A stretch of DNA of 64,000 nt from Todiramphus chloris collaris (GCA_025345505.1 JANVCC010000125.1:1593095-1657094); one strand, 5' to 3'. Counted from the first letter of the stretch, positions 44,094 through 58,350 are shown. The notes: a model not told the origin generated them from the sequence alone. Numbers and translations are program-made.

Positions 44094-46871
44094 TGCAACT
44101 GATCCAAAGTCTGCTGAAATCAAGGAGGAGACTGTCAGCTGCTCCACAGTAAGTTGGATGGGGACATTCATGCACCCTGCTAGAAAACAGCTCTCCAACA
44201 TCTCCTTGTGTCTCTCCAACATCTGCAAGTGCCAGTGAGGCTGCAGGGGCTGAAACTTTTCTTCTCTTCTTTTGCAATATCACATCTCAAAAGCAACTTC
44301 TACCCTAATCCCTAAAAAAAAAAAAAAGATCAGACACAGAAAGACAGGCAGCGTGAATGCCAGCCAAAGCAGTCCGTTGGCTTCACAGGAGATGAAATAG
44401 GGTGGTGGGAAAGATCAGCAGACCATTCAAACCCATCGATTTGTTTGCCTTAGCTAAAATGTATTCCTCCTCTGAAGTATTTGGTGCTGGAACTACCAGG
44501 GACTGTGAATGATTAATATTTCTGCAACTGGAAATAAGTTTGCTTGTACAAGAAAGAAAGTCCATACTGAACAACCAGGAGGGGAAAAATAATTAATAGC
44601 TATTTCATATGTGACGATATCTGTCCAGGAGACAGAACCAGGAGTCGAATGGGGAAAACATACCATACAGTGGAGTGTATCCAAGAGTCTTAGAAAGCTG
44701 TAACACACACTCCAGGGGGGACTGGATTAACTCAGCATGGGCATTTCCTAAATTCTGCACGCTCCACTTTGCAGCCTTAGAAACATCCTTTTTAACCTCT
44801 GTGGGGTTGGATGTGCGCACGTAACAGAACCTGGGAGAAGGTCAGAATGAGAATTCAGCCACTTCTGACTCCTTAACCTAAGCTTGGATCATGAATCCCT
44901 CAAATCGACCCCTTTGTAAATGCATCTACCACAGATGCTTTAAAACAAGGTCGTACTGGCTCCCTGCCAAATTGCTGCAATTCTAAAATACCTTAAGTAC
45001 CAGACGAGGACTTTGCAATGTATTTTTGCCTGATGCAGCCACACAGTGTCTGCGGGCTAAAACCTGTGTCCCACGGTGTCTACAGGCTAAAAGCTTGATG
45101 CAATACCCCCAAGTATAACTTTTCAGTAATTCCTCGAGAGGAAGTAACTCCAGATTCAAATTGTACTCTTGTATGTCAAGATGAGAAATCTTTGGGCTAA
45201 GAAAACCCAAAACTCACCTGCGATAAAAAGTCTCTATGATAGAATCTCCCAAATCCTACCATCTGTGGTTAGGGTACTACCAAATCCATGCCACCATTCC
45301 CAAATTAATTCTGTCACCTCTCCTATAAATAGGCTGCATTCACATGGTGGGACCAGTTACAGTCTGTGTCTAAATCTCAGCTTCCTGAGGGGACAAGACA
45401 TAGGTGCAGTCCGTTCTGCAGTGCCCCAGCTGCTGTGCCCAGGAGAACAGATGCCACAAAGTGATGCTTCAAACATTTCTACATCTGGCCAATTGGCTAA
45501 AGCCAAGTCTTGAGGGCACATGACAGAGTCCCAGTGTCTCTTGGTCTCTTGACATAGCTTACCAGGAGCTAGAAACAAGCTACATCCCTCATTAGTGTAG
45601 AAGAAAAACCAACATTCTCAAGCGATGTTTGAGAAAGTCACACCCTGCAGCTCTTTGGCTTTGGCATCATCAACCTGTCTCTAAGGAAAATCCACACTGC
45701 ACCATATGAACATTGTGTTTACTGACCAGCCAAGTGGTAGCCCTGTCTCATTTTAGCCAATAAGGAGTTTCTAAAGAAATCCTACATCTCGGACACTGCT
45801 TCTGTAAAAAACACTATTCTGCAAGCATCTTGATTAACCTGACTGAAATAATTATCAAGGAAAAGACTCACAGAATGTGCCTTCGAGTGTGTGGGGGGAC
45901 CACGGGATTAGGAGAGATAAGGGGAAGCTCTTCCTGTCTGATTTGGAAAAACAGAAGAAGCAAAGCAGGGTTTGCCCAAGAACCAGCACCTGGAGTGCTT
46001 GTACTGACAGCTTCTTTCCCCAGGTTCGTTTACTAGCTTGCAAAACCAGGAAGAACATCTTGAACTTGAAACTGAAGCATCGGTTCGATACTTCCAGTTG
46101 CATTATTCTTTATAGCAAAGTATCCTGTCAGTGCTGCATTTTGCTTGAATCAATTTTTTTCCCCTTTATTTTTATGTTCCTTTAGAAAATACTAGCCTGA
46201 ACCTCCTTAGCGTGGACCAGGGAATTAGGGACAGAACAAGAGATTCAGGTCAGTTAAACTGTCATCATCTTATTGGGGAGCTATCCTCTCCTACCCCCAA
46301 AACATCCCCAAATACATCACTGGAGTCATGTAGGTTGCAAGTCACTTAACACAGCCCTGTAGCAGGTATTATGCCCCTGAAGTGCCTCATCCCTTGGGGC
46401 ACAAATGTATTTGAAACCTCATGGATATTAATGCAATGAAATTATTAAATATGTAATACTTTATGAATGGGGATGGGCTTAGTAGGGGAGAACACACACT
46501 CCAAACTACACGATTCAAGAGCAGCTTCACAGCTCACCCATCCCAATGATGACTTCTATCACATCCTGGCTCCCTTACAAGACTTTCTCCATACTCCCTT
46601 GCCTACTTCTTTTAAACTTAACGCAACTCCAAAATGCCTCTCAGGTCATCACTGAAGCAGGGTTTGCTGGATACAGGTGTCCTAGGACTGGAAAGTCTAC
46701 CACCTGCATGGAATACAAGGTACACGGGCTGTTCAGTGTAACAGGCAACGTTCTTCACTGGCCTTCATGGGAAGAAGAACCAAATTCATACATTTAAATG
46801 CACAGAAACTGCTGGCTGCAGGATGTTCACATTAACAAGGAGTGATGTAAGCAAGACAGAGATCAGGCTCA
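44094..46871. other. No feature recognised
   Basis: Non-coding; an imperfect ~31-nt duplication (GTGTCTGCGGGCTAAAA / GTGTCTACAGGCTAAAA) near 45044-45095. Confidence 0.5.
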
Positions 46872-47042
46872 TAACACTGGACCAGGCTGCCCAGGGAGGC
46901 TATGGAGTCTCCTTCCCTGGAGACATTCCAACCCCACCTGGATCTGTTCCTGTGTGACCTGCTCTAGGTGATCCTGCTCTGGCAGGAGAGGTTGGACTCG
47001 ATGATCTTTCAAGATCCCTTCCAACGCCAAACATTCTGTGAT
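46872..47042 (+). mobile_element. CR1 LINE 3' end
   Basis: CACTGGACCAGGCTGCCCAG, GGATCTGTTCCTGTGTGACC, GAGGTTGGACTCGATGATCT and CAAACATTCTGTGATC. About 170 bases, same type as 12955-13133. Confidence 0.9.
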
Positions 47043-49399
47043 CAAAACGATGTCCACAGAGGAAGCGAACAGTTCAAACTGGAGAAACAGTTTGCTGTGG
47101 AGTGGAAAAACCCTTGGATTTGTCTCCAGAATTACATGCTCAGACTGTCTTTACCTCCACACGTGCAGAGCGTGTTGATTTATTACAGGGCCACAGCACA
47201 CCAGCCCTTTGGCCTAAGCCCTGTAACCTGTAGGGGGAAAGTCCAACAAATCCCATTTCCTCTCAAGCAGAGGCAGACTGGTTCCAGCCCACAGTAACTA
47301 TTAGGAAAAAAAGCCTTCAACATTGAGCCCCTCGAGGCTATTCAATATGCTCTTACAGGGCCCATTTCCTGCTTTTTATATCCTCATGGAAGTTTTCTGC
47401 TCTTGGAATGAAACCTAATATTTTCTTTTTTAGTACAGCAGAGGATTATGTCAGTAAAAAGACCCATATGTCATGGCTTTATATAGTCAGCTAGCAGAGC
47501 TGGAGCAAGGAATCGGGATGGGGTAACGGACTAAATCTGTTTGGAAAATAGGCAACATACTTTCTAACAAAGAAGAGCCTGGTGAACACGCTTCCCAGAA
47601 CCACTGGGGCCAATGCAAGGAAGAATTGCTTTAGATTCCTTACCCTGTGCCTTATGATAAGGCCTGGATAAGGATTACCAGAATTCCTGCAAGCTCCAAA
47701 AATAAGCTCATACCAATTCTCAGTCACTCTCAGGGTAATGAACATCACTATGTTCATTTGAAATGTACCACACACTCACCCACCACTTCCACAACACTTC
47801 TGCTGAATGGTCCAGGTGACAGAAAATTTCCCAGCTACAGGATCATCAATGTGTCCTCCTAGGTGAATTTCTCCTCCTGATGTTCCAACAGGTTCACGGC
47901 CACCTAACGTCATGGAAGTTTGTTCAGAAAAAAACAACTACATTTGATTAAGTATTGCAAAGCCTTTCCACGATGCCATTTCCATGGTCCTGGCCTTTGT
48001 AATGAAACCCTGAACTCTTCTGGGGACACCAACACACCAGAAAAAGTAAAAGGCCTGTGAAGATAGGTGATGAAAACGAGAAGTATCTGCTGTTACTTGG
48101 GGAGGAGCAGATAGCAGGGTTACATCCTCAGCCTCACCTCTTTCTGAAGCTTTGCCTTTTCACCCAGCACTTGCAGGAGGCATTGTCCTTTGTGCTGTAT
48201 CCACTGCCTGACACTCACCGAGATGAGTATCTCCATGCTCTGGTCTACCAAGGACAAGTATTCCCACTTCTCTTTCAAAACAGCTGAATGGATATAGGCA
48301 GCTTGCAAGCAGCCCTTTCCCACCAGCTGTGCTAGAAAAAGACCACTCCTTGCCTCCTTGTTGCAGCAATTCGAGGTTAGCTGACCCTGCAGCATGGCAG
48401 AAAAGCATTTTGGGAACCAACCTGAAACACCAGGTGGGACTGGAACCCACGTAAGATTGATGCTTTTATTTCTCATAATTGCACAACTCAAACAGCGTAA
48501 GGCAGAAGTGATTTTGGGAAGACACAACAACAGAACTCCACTGTTAGACACCTTAACCAGTTTACGTGCCTGCAGAGTGGGGAGGTTGTATGGAGGATTT
48601 GAGACTGAAAACCTTGGAAGCAAGTGCCTCAAGTCTTTTCTGGCTCTAACCTCAAATGCTTCTCTCGCATGAAAGGTGCTGGGGTTAGGAGGAGACAAGA
48701 GGACTCAGAGGTCTGCACTGTGGATGTCTTCATCAGCCAGCAACACCGACTCCTTTAAAGCAAGGCAAATGAGAGAAATAAGCAGCACAGCCTTAATGCA
48801 GCACCAGCTTTGAGTGAAGGCAAGTTGGACAGTGTACCCTTTGTGTCTCAGCCACCTCTGCCCAGCATTGAGGCCACCATCAACATGGGACAGCAGGTAA
48901 GGGGGACACACAGGAGTCAAGCAGAAGCAGAGAGTTTCCAGTGTCAGACAAAACACACTTTACTCTTCTCCATTTCTGGATTTGACAGAGAGGAAATCCC
49001 TGCCTGCGAATCCTTCCGTGATCTTGCCGTGACTGGCAGTGTGAGACCTGCAGCAAAGCTGTCTTGTCACTTGGCACTGCTGCTTCCAGGGCTGTAAGAC
49101 AGGAAACAGTAAGATGACGAAGACACTTAAAAGCAATACAGCAAATAAGGGCCTGAAAGTTGTAAATCAAACGGGTTCACCTAGAGAAATCATGCAAACT
49201 ACCCCTGTTTTCTACCAGGAAGGGCTCATCTCCACTGTCACTTACACAGAAATGATAAGAAACCAAAAGTTGTGCTCTAGAGCCCACACACAGCTCTCAC
49301 TCCAGGCAATAGGCAGACACAGGAGTCCTATCAGCTGAAATGAGACCACCAGCTACTCCTGCACAGCAGCTGGGTCTGTCTACCTGTCTGTGCTTAAGG
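47043..49399. other. No gene recognised; one 192-codon minus-strand ORF
   Basis: Minus-strand ORF 48120-48698 has no recognisable domain or repeat content; its Cys/Leu-rich composition does not resemble a known family. Probably a chance open frame. Confidence 0.4.
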
Positions 49400-49515
49400 C
49401 AAGAGAGCTCTACTTATCTACCTATCTAAGAGAGCTCTATCTATCAAAAGAGCTCTATCTATCAAAAGAGCTCTATCTATCAAAAGAGCTCTATCTATCA
49501 AAAGAGCTCTATCAA
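49400..49515 (+). repeat. 18-nt minisatellite (AAAAGAGCTCTATCTATC)
   Basis: About five units of AAAAGAGCTCTATCTATC after a diverged first unit. As 18 is a multiple of three, one plus-strand frame reads as repeated ELYLSK. Each unit holds the palindrome AGAGCTCT. Confidence 0.95.
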
Positions 49516-52500
49516 AACTTGCACCTCATCCCACCTCCTCCACTCTGCTTCCTTCCTTTTAAGTCTTCCCACAAGTCTCAGAAGAAAGAGCAGTCACTCT
49601 GTTGGAGGAGAAAGAAAGGACAAAGGGAAGAAGACCATGGAAAGAAATAAAGGAGTATCGGGAATCCCATGGAAGAAACATGGATCACATCAAACACAGG
49701 TCTTCCTGACATTCTCACTTCTTCATACCTCGAATGGTTGTAATTAACTGTAGTAGGAAGAACTGTGACACAAAGTTGTCTCAAAAAGACCTGAACCTTG
49801 ATTCCCTTTCCTTACCTCTTCATGTGCAATATCCTGAATCTGTATCTTAATAGAGGTAGCTACTGGGTAGGTAACAGGGGCTATCAGAGATTTTATTTCA
49901 TAGTTGGAGGGAGGATGTTTCCAAATAGATAAGGACTCAATTTTCAAAGTTCCCCTTACTTCTAAAACTGGTGACAGCCTTGCAGACTGAATTGTCATCT
50001 CAGGAACAGGATACTCATCTTTAGGTATAGGTGTTTTATGATACTCTATCTGTATCCATGTGCTCTGCTCAGGGAGATGGCCAAGAGCTGTGTAATGGCA
50101 ACACAAAAGCAGTATTTCCTTGAAAACAGAGACGACCGAAAATGAAAGCACCAGGATCAGATGGTAGGACATAGTTACCTGGGAGATAAAAGCAAATGCA
50201 AAATTGGAAACCTCAGTGGAGAAGAAGAGACATGGAAAAACTGTAGAAATGGAAAAGAGATATCCAGTTAGCAGTGCTAAAACATAAATAACATCTGTGC
50301 ATCTCTGGACTTCAAAGATGAATTTAAGATATTGTCTCACACTAGGTCAGTTCCTAAGACATTGCGGAGCTCTGGTTGGGATTCCTGTTGTTTAAGTTTA
50401 GATTGTAGGTGTCTAAATAACTTTGAATGTGGTTTTATCCTTGAGCTCCTCAGGATGGTTCCCTTTTCCAGTTCACAGAGAACAAAAAAAAAAAAAAGAA
50501 AAGAAAAAAAATCCATAGCCAGATTGATTTTATCTTTTTCTAGGGAACACGAGTAAAATAAATTAACTACTCTGAACAAGTGCTTATTTTCCCCAGACGC
50601 AATAAAAGGAGCCTAGACAAACAGCTAAGATTTAGATATTGATATTTCAACAGATACTGATATTTAAACAGATGTCTATCTGGTCAAGGTGACATGACAA
50701 AGTCAGCCAAAAGCAGCAACAGCTAACAGATGGTAATGGCAATAATAAAAAACTTTAGCCAGTTCAGAGGCAGAGGGTGAAAAGACTTGAGTATAAAGTC
50801 TTTGTCTCAAGGGGAACAGAAGAAGCACATCTAGATTGCTAAACAGCTACCCCTTCCTGAATGATGAAATTGTCTTAGAGAAGCAGGTTTGGGGAGAAGG
50901 ATCGAAATGGAGCCAGGAATAGCAGTGTCTTTTTGAATCTTTACACTAGTTAACATTGAGAGCTTAGGAGTATCTCGTGCAGGATTTAGTCCAGTTTCTG
51001 GGTGAACTATAATGCATATGGGAACCAAAACTATGAGGTATCCACAGCATCCTCGAGTGCCTAAAGGCTCAGGAACATGGAGGCACGAGAACAGTCCTCA
51101 CTGGGAAAATAAAGGTTACAAAAAGGCACCCAGTACCTCAGCCTTTTCTACATCTTTTTTGTCACTACATTTCCTGCCCTGCTGAGCAGAAAGCAGGCAT
51201 TTTTCTTGGCTTTCCTTTTGATGGCAAGGAAAATCCAAAGTACTGCTACACCACCGTGATGGGCAGAGAGGGACATGAGTTTATCCCATATACAGAGAAG
51301 AAAATGCTTCAAACACAGCTGTTCTCTGAAGATTAACTGGTTTAATCTATCTGTTGTCATTTAGAAAGAGAAAGATGGTGGTCTTGTGCTTGTTCTGCTG
51401 GTTTTTTCTCTGTTAGCAAGACTGGGAGCCTATTCTTTGTTAGACTAAAAAAAAAAATGTTATAACCCTTGTTTTCCATGGATACATATAAGACCTAATT
51501 TAATGTGTGAAAGTTTTTAATATTCATGTTGATGAATTGAGGTAACAACTCTTATTGAGAGATTACTACAGATGAAAGGGACAATTATGCACAGACTGAC
51601 CTCCTGCCCAGAAGAAGTTCAAAATTATTCTTAATAATACAAGTATCTCACCTGTATCTCATACAAAAGTTGCAGTACTTCTGCTCTAGAGAGTCATCAG
51701 TCATGTTCCAGGAGGCAGAATATTCCTGCACCAGAACTAGAAAGTTTTTCAAGTGCTCAGTTACCATCCCCTGATGTACCCGCTCTCTAGACTGAATGCA
51801 TTTATCTTCTGTTTGCAGTGTCATATTTTAATCTAAAACCTTTCCCTGGCTTCTAGGGCCCAAAACAAGTTGCTAGGCTGGTAGCTAATAATGAAAGAAT
51901 TTGAATTTTTTTCCCTACTGTGGTAAACAGGAAACTCCACAATGTTATTAGCTATTCCCTAGCCTTAGAAGGACCCCAAACAGGCAAATGAATATGAACT
52001 TAAGTAACACACCAGCTCAGCTATATCAGGAATGTTTCCCTTGTGCAATAAAAAGACACCCCCACCCCCCAAAAACCAACCCAAAAACCAGAATTCTCAA
52101 GATCAAGAGAGCATTTTGCCTTTTCCTGCTCTCTCCAGGACCTCTGAATACTGCTGCTGCTTACCAGGGGCAGCCTGAATGCTTTAGGAGAGAAGCCAAA
52201 CACAAGGTGATGCTGAATCCTCAGACTAAGAAGAACTATGCATTTATGTGCAATTCAACAGTAAATACCTCAGGAAGTTCTCTACGAAACTCTGCTGGTA
52301 GCCATAGCAACCTCATTCCCTGTACTTTTACTAGAAGACATTTTTTAATGCTACGTAAGAAAGTAGATTTTTTCAGCCATTATTTGCCTTTCTAACTTTC
52401 AGGCCTTTCAGGGCAATCCTGCTCTCCATTCAGCTTCCACTTGTGGTGTTTTGAGTTGCTGGGGTGACTCCCAAATTCAGGGAAGGAATTTTGCCTCCAA

Positions 52501-55500
52501 AATCCAGCAGGCTTCAATCTCAACTGCTGAACCGTGGCTTTTATTCCCAGGGAAATGCCCCGCCGGCAGAAACGCTTGCATCTCTCAGGCACATCGGACA
52601 TGTGAGGAGAATTCTACTTGGAGCAATAACTGGTGTACGTCCCAAAATACTACAAAGGGGATGGGGAAGGAAATCATCGTTGAGAATTCTAAACTTGTTA
52701 GATCTGGGGAAGCATTTGTTGTATCAGAATTCTGGTCCTGATACCTTTAGTTATTAGCAAGTGCTGTAAAGCAGCACAACTTCAACACTACTTGGGATAC
52801 GGAAGCTTTGAAGAGTCACATCTTACCTAGGTAAGTTCATCATAAATTATGCCTTCTCATGGTCTTCTCTATATGATTGGCATCATAGAGTACAACAGAC
52901 ACGTTTGATATTTATCTGCTGAAAGGGATTTCCACCCCCAAGCCCATGGAACAGCTATGTCAGACCAGTTGAGAGTGCTGCTGGTTTCCTGTATTTGAAT
53001 CAACCACCTGAGCAGAAGATTGGTGTGGGCTTCGCTCCTGCCTGCTGCTCCCATCTGCACGAACAATAGCTTTGACTCTCGGGTCTGAGAAAGAAGTACG
53101 CTTGACATTTGGTCTCCCCTTTGAGAAGACAGAATCTTATTTCCCTCTGAGGTGTATGAAACAGAAAAGACTGAAAGCGTAATGAGGGTCTTCAGTCTTG
53201 ACACAGACCTCCTGCTTCTGAAGCCTGTGGAAAAAAAGTCTTTATCGGTGTATCTGCTCTCACATTCCCCAAGTCTCTTCTCACTTCTCTCTCTTGCTTT
53301 TCCACACCACTGCATTAGTTTGATGTATTGACTCTTTTATGCACGTGCAGCATCTTGTCTAACTTGCCTGTGACTTCACTACTTACAGAGAGTTCACTAT
53401 GAAAAAACAAACAAAACCCAACCCCAAAAAAAAAAGATTAATCCTTCAGAGAACACTATTAGATTTCTCCTAAAAGCTTTGTTTTGGGACGCTCTTTATC
53501 AAAGCTACTCCAGTACTTTAATAAAGCATTCAGTTATATCCACAGAAATGACACTGGGTAGCCATCAGACCAGTGTTTTCTCTGGTGTTATGTACTTCAT
53601 AAGTGAAGTCCCCGTAAGGTTGAAAGCATTAAAAGACCAAAAAAAAAAACCCAACCCAAACATTAAAAGCTATAATACAGGTTTCAGCCTTAAGACTTTT
53701 GATGTCCACCTTAAGGTAGAGCAAAGATAGCTGTAATTCCGTGTAACCGAAATGCTAATGTTCTTCTGTCACGCATTGCTGTGATGTTATCACCACTGGT
53801 ATTCATCATTCCAATATATGAAAGCATTATGATACCTGGAAAATATTCACCAGTTGTCATCTTGTTCCTAATAACATCCTAGAGGCAAAAAAGTTTCTTC
53901 CCCACATACCGCTGTAGGAGAGTGTCAGCTTTGGAACTCCTGCCTATGAATTATACCAGGAGGACTCAGTTTCACTGGCAACAATTCAAGAACAGGAAAG
54001 GCAGGACCATGAAACAACTTCAAAAGGAACATGAGTTATTGGAAAGATCACGCAATTGAAGGCAAAGTGTTCAACCTGAACACGTTTCAGTTTCAGCAGG
54101 TTCCAAATAGCAGGAATCAATTATTTTTTCATAGCAGCAAATCTCTGGTATCTCCAGAGCCTGGCTCCATCCTGATGTGCAGCTGCAATCCGATGTATTA
54201 GCGTAAATCAAAAAGAAAAAAAACCCAGACCAAAACCACTAACAAAGAAACTCCAAGCCCCAGTGGAATTACCCAAGAGCAAGGTACGAATAAAGCCGTA
54301 CAGACCCTGATGCTGAGGCTGACCCACCTTTCTGCAGAGGACAAGCTCTTGATATAAACACCAAAGAATGTAAATCCAATTCAACAGTTACTCTAAGAAG
54401 ACTCTTCTACTTAATGAGAGACTTCTCTTCAGCCACAAGTTATAAATAGGAACATTGCCTTCCCATAGTGTGAATCTCACAGCAAAGGGAACATTTCTAG
54501 GGGAAACGCAGATTTCATCTAGGACTGGATTATATTATCCCATTTCTCATAATAGAGAAAGAATAAGAGGAGGAAAAAATACTTTTTTTCCTCCATGTGG
54601 CTCTCAGCCACATTAAAACCTACCTTATTTCTGTGCTCTGTCCTGCAGCAGAGGAATGTGTTTCTTGCAGGCTACAGCCCTGCAAGTAAACAGGCAGGGA
54701 TGGGCAGGATGTGGGCAGAACTTGGGACCTACTCTACCCCTCCCAGGGACCAAAGTAGCCTCACAGCCACCACAAATGCAGAAGAGAAGGATGGTAAGGA
54801 AGGGCTATCCCTGCTGTGGTGCCTCCCACAATTACTGCTTTGGCAGCATCCACCCTCACCTCCTGCCTGGCCCAGGGCAACACACAGGCACTGCTTAACA
54901 TCCCTTCCACCTGCAGATACATCAGTCTCTGTGCTGGTCCCAGTGTGTCCACACTTGTCTACTGGGGAACGCAACAGTATTTGCAGCTATCAGCTACTGC
55001 CTGGAAATGAGAGGTCAGGGGCTTCTAGTCTGTGATTTCAAGCATTTCCTGATGCAATCCCCTAGAAAAGGTCCCAGCTCACCTGCTTTTGCTGTAGAGA
55101 GCAGTCTGACTGCACTTTATTTATTTTCTGTCACTTATCACATACAAATATTAAAAAAAAAATGTAAGTCCTAATTCTAAACTACAGATTTTGACAATGG
55201 AGAGCATTTTAAAAGTAGCGTATGAAAAAAAAATGCTGTGCCTTTTTAGCATTTCATGTATCACCACTGAACTCATCACAGCAGTGGAAGCCAGGGCAGA
55301 CAAGGATTTATTTATTTAATTTTTTAAAATACCACGTCCTGAATGATGTGATTCAGAACTGAGCAGTGTCTTTGCTAGCTCTGCTGATTTAGTAACAGCT
55401 TGCAAAGAGATCAACGTTCAGACAATCCCACTGGTAATCTCAGCAAACCTCTCAGCAGATTAAACTGCTCTGTAATTTTTTTTCTTTCTTTTTTTTTTTT

Positions 55501-57377
55501 TTTTTTATTCGAATGACAGAATCTGCCCCTAAATAAAGGCACCAGGGTAGAAGACTCAATAAATTGTGAGTCATTTTCCACTGAAGTCTGTATAACACCA
55601 AACGCACTGTTAAAACCTTAAATCACAGTAGTGACAGAGCCCTTCTTAGCCTCCGTGGATTTTCTCCCAGGAAGCATTAAACCTAAGGGAAGGATTGCAT
55701 TCATTTTCCTACCTCTATTACCCATTCTGTTCAGGCATTGTTCAAATAATATCCCCAAAAAAACCTGATTTTTACTGTCTGAAGAAAACATCAGTGTGAA
55801 CAAAGTCAGAGGCCTTTCCCAGAGCGCAGGGACTCAGGGAATTTCGGCAGGGAAGTCAAGCTCTACCCTAAAGAGTTACCCATGGCAGCTCCTGCTACTT
55901 TCTCTAACCTAAGTGAGCCTTTTAAAAGCCTAAAATAAAAAGATCCCTCATCTTATCTTCAAGATGGCACCAAGCCTCAAGTCTTCCATCCAGATATATC
56001 TCTCGAGCAAGTCTCTGTTACAAACTGAATTAGAAAGAGGTGCAGGAGGGATAAGAAAAGGGCTATAACCAGGCACTTGTCATCTGGTCTTGAAAACACC
56101 AGTTTTTCCACCCTGGGGGCTTGGAGGGTTTGTTTTGCGTAAGGTTACTGTGATAGAGCAGGAATTAAGCTCAGACCAGCCATCCAAGTCTTGCACCAAA
56201 AGGAAAGCCTCCTGTCCCATGTTATCTCTGCTCTGACCGAAGCAAAAGGTGCCCTGTTTACCAGGCATCATCCTCGTACTGAAAGAGTTCACAATCTAAT
56301 AGGCAGGATGTCACAAATCCCATGAGTACACAGCCATTAAAGATTCTCAGAACTTAACATCCTCCTCACACTTCCCATTCTTACCAAGGGTATTTAAAGA
56401 GAAAAACCCTCCAGTTGGCTTTGCTGCCATCCAACAACGGCACCACATCACAGAACAGAGAAGGGATTAGCATTTATCATCCGATCAGGCAAACAAGATA
56501 GCTAAACAAGAAGAGCTAGTAATGAGGCAGAAAATCTGTATGCACAATGGCATGGATCCTCCCACCTAGGCATGGATCAAGAGTGTTCATAATGCTGTTA
56601 TTTAATTGAGAGACTTCATAGATAAAGGGCAATTTTTGCAGACAGTGTAGGACTGACAATGGAAAAATCCACGCTCCGTGGAGCCTCTTAATGACAAATC
56701 AGAATTAATAAACACTATCCCTTTTATAATGGGAATAAGTGAAATAATCAGTTAAGTAAGTGTCTGTGTCATAGAAAATTGTTGCCATGTTCCAGCAATT
56801 ATTTTTGCTGGGTGGTTGCGATGCAATAGAAACACTGTCTTCATGCCAGGGTTTTCTTCAATTGGCTACGGGGAGCAACTAAATCAGCCCAAAGGCGAGT
56901 ATTCCTCAAAGCCAATGTAATCCCTCCTCTTGCATGGGCTCTGGAGGACAGAAGGAAGAGATTTCTTAAGATAATATAAAGTCCAACAGCCTCACGCTTC
57001 CTGTATCAGCTGTGCATGCTGGAGCACTTAGCTACGTGACATCACTGTCACACTGTGTATCTCCTGAAAGATCCTAAATGTGAGATAAAACTATCACATC
57101 ACCTTGACACATCTATTCCAGACCCTCCTGCTTAACTAAACCGTGAGTTTTAATCAGTACAAAACTTTTCTGCAGTGCTAATTTATTGAGGGATGCCCCT
57201 GTCTGTTGGTCAACTTCCATAGACATGCACAACCCCCCCCAGCCTGCCTGCAAGGAATGCAGTGTTACAGGGATTAAACTGCCCAAATACAGAGATTTAT
57301 GGAGTAGTTGCCAATAGCTGAGTAAACTGCATCCCAGCCCTTTATAATCTGTAGGGAGGAAGAGACACTTCCAGGGA
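49516..57377. other. No gene recognised
   Basis: About 7.9 kb of AT-rich non-coding sequence. The longest open frame is a 198-codon minus-strand ORF at 49744-50340, without a recognised domain. A T-run lies at 55478-55507 and A-run/CCC patches near 53405, 53640 and 54215. Confidence 0.45.
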
Positions 57378-57995
57378 GTGATACATTCCAATAGGTCAGA
57401 TGAAGCATTCTGCAAAACCTCCTGGTTTTCTTCATCGGCTCCAAAGGCAGCGAGGGGTGTCTGGCTTAGTGGGAGAGTCTCCAACAGATACCTGCAAGGA
57501 GGTGAGGTGACCTATCGTGACATGATGGGCAGAAGGGGCCCATCTCCAGACATACTCAGCCCAAGAGACATTAAACTCCACACAAACCAGCAGCACAGCC
57601 ATTGCCCTGAATCTATGGCCATCTATGCCATGTGCCCATGGCAACTGTCAAGGGAGTTCAGCCCACGACATGAAGAATCTTCAAGTCCTCAACAAAAGAG
57701 AAGTACAAAGCCATACAGCTACGTGAAGAAGGGACTCTGGTTAACACAGAATGCTTCCTGCTTATTTCTGGTGGGCTTTTTCTTGATTTGTTTTGTGTTT
57801 TTTCCTTACAAATGCCGAAGACTTACACAGCTACCAGCAGCTCCTGCAAATAGAGGGACAGACTCCCCAGAATTCAGTTCTTCTGTGGCTTCCTGGGCTG
57901 GCTATGACCTGCCTTATGGGTTATTACCTCCACAAATACTCTCTGGGAGAGTGGTGGGGAACAAAACCATAGACATGGAAATGAGGAGAAACTGA
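57378..57995 (+). other. 205-codon ORF, unrecognised
   Basis: The plus-strand open frame starts MIHSNRSDEAF and has one strongly hydrophobic stretch (CLFLVGFFLICFVFF) followed by basic residues (YKCRR), which would suit a single membrane segment, at about residues 130-145. I recognise no family. No promoter, Kozak or splice context singles it out, so it may be chance; I do not call it a gene. Confidence 0.15.
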
Positions 57996-58350
57996 AGTAC
58001 AAGTAACTAGTTTTAAGTTGCTTATCATACCAATGGAATCTGGCATAAGGGTACTTTATCTGTTCTGCTGTGTGCTGTTATCAATCTTAGCTCAGAAACC
58101 ACTGAAGGAAAGGTGACTTCTCTTTATATACAGCTCAATCAGATGATGCCCTGTAAAGCAACATTTCTCTGACTTCCCTGTCGCCGTATCTAAAATTAGC
58201 AACTTAATTTTATAGCCCACTCGTAAGTGCCACAGCCTTCCTGGGGTCGTGGCCCATAGTCTGGGAACAGCTGCTAAGGAAAGAGAAAAGGACATTAAGG
58301 GAAGAAAATATGGCCATAGAGATATCTACTGAAAAGAAAAAAAAAAAAAA

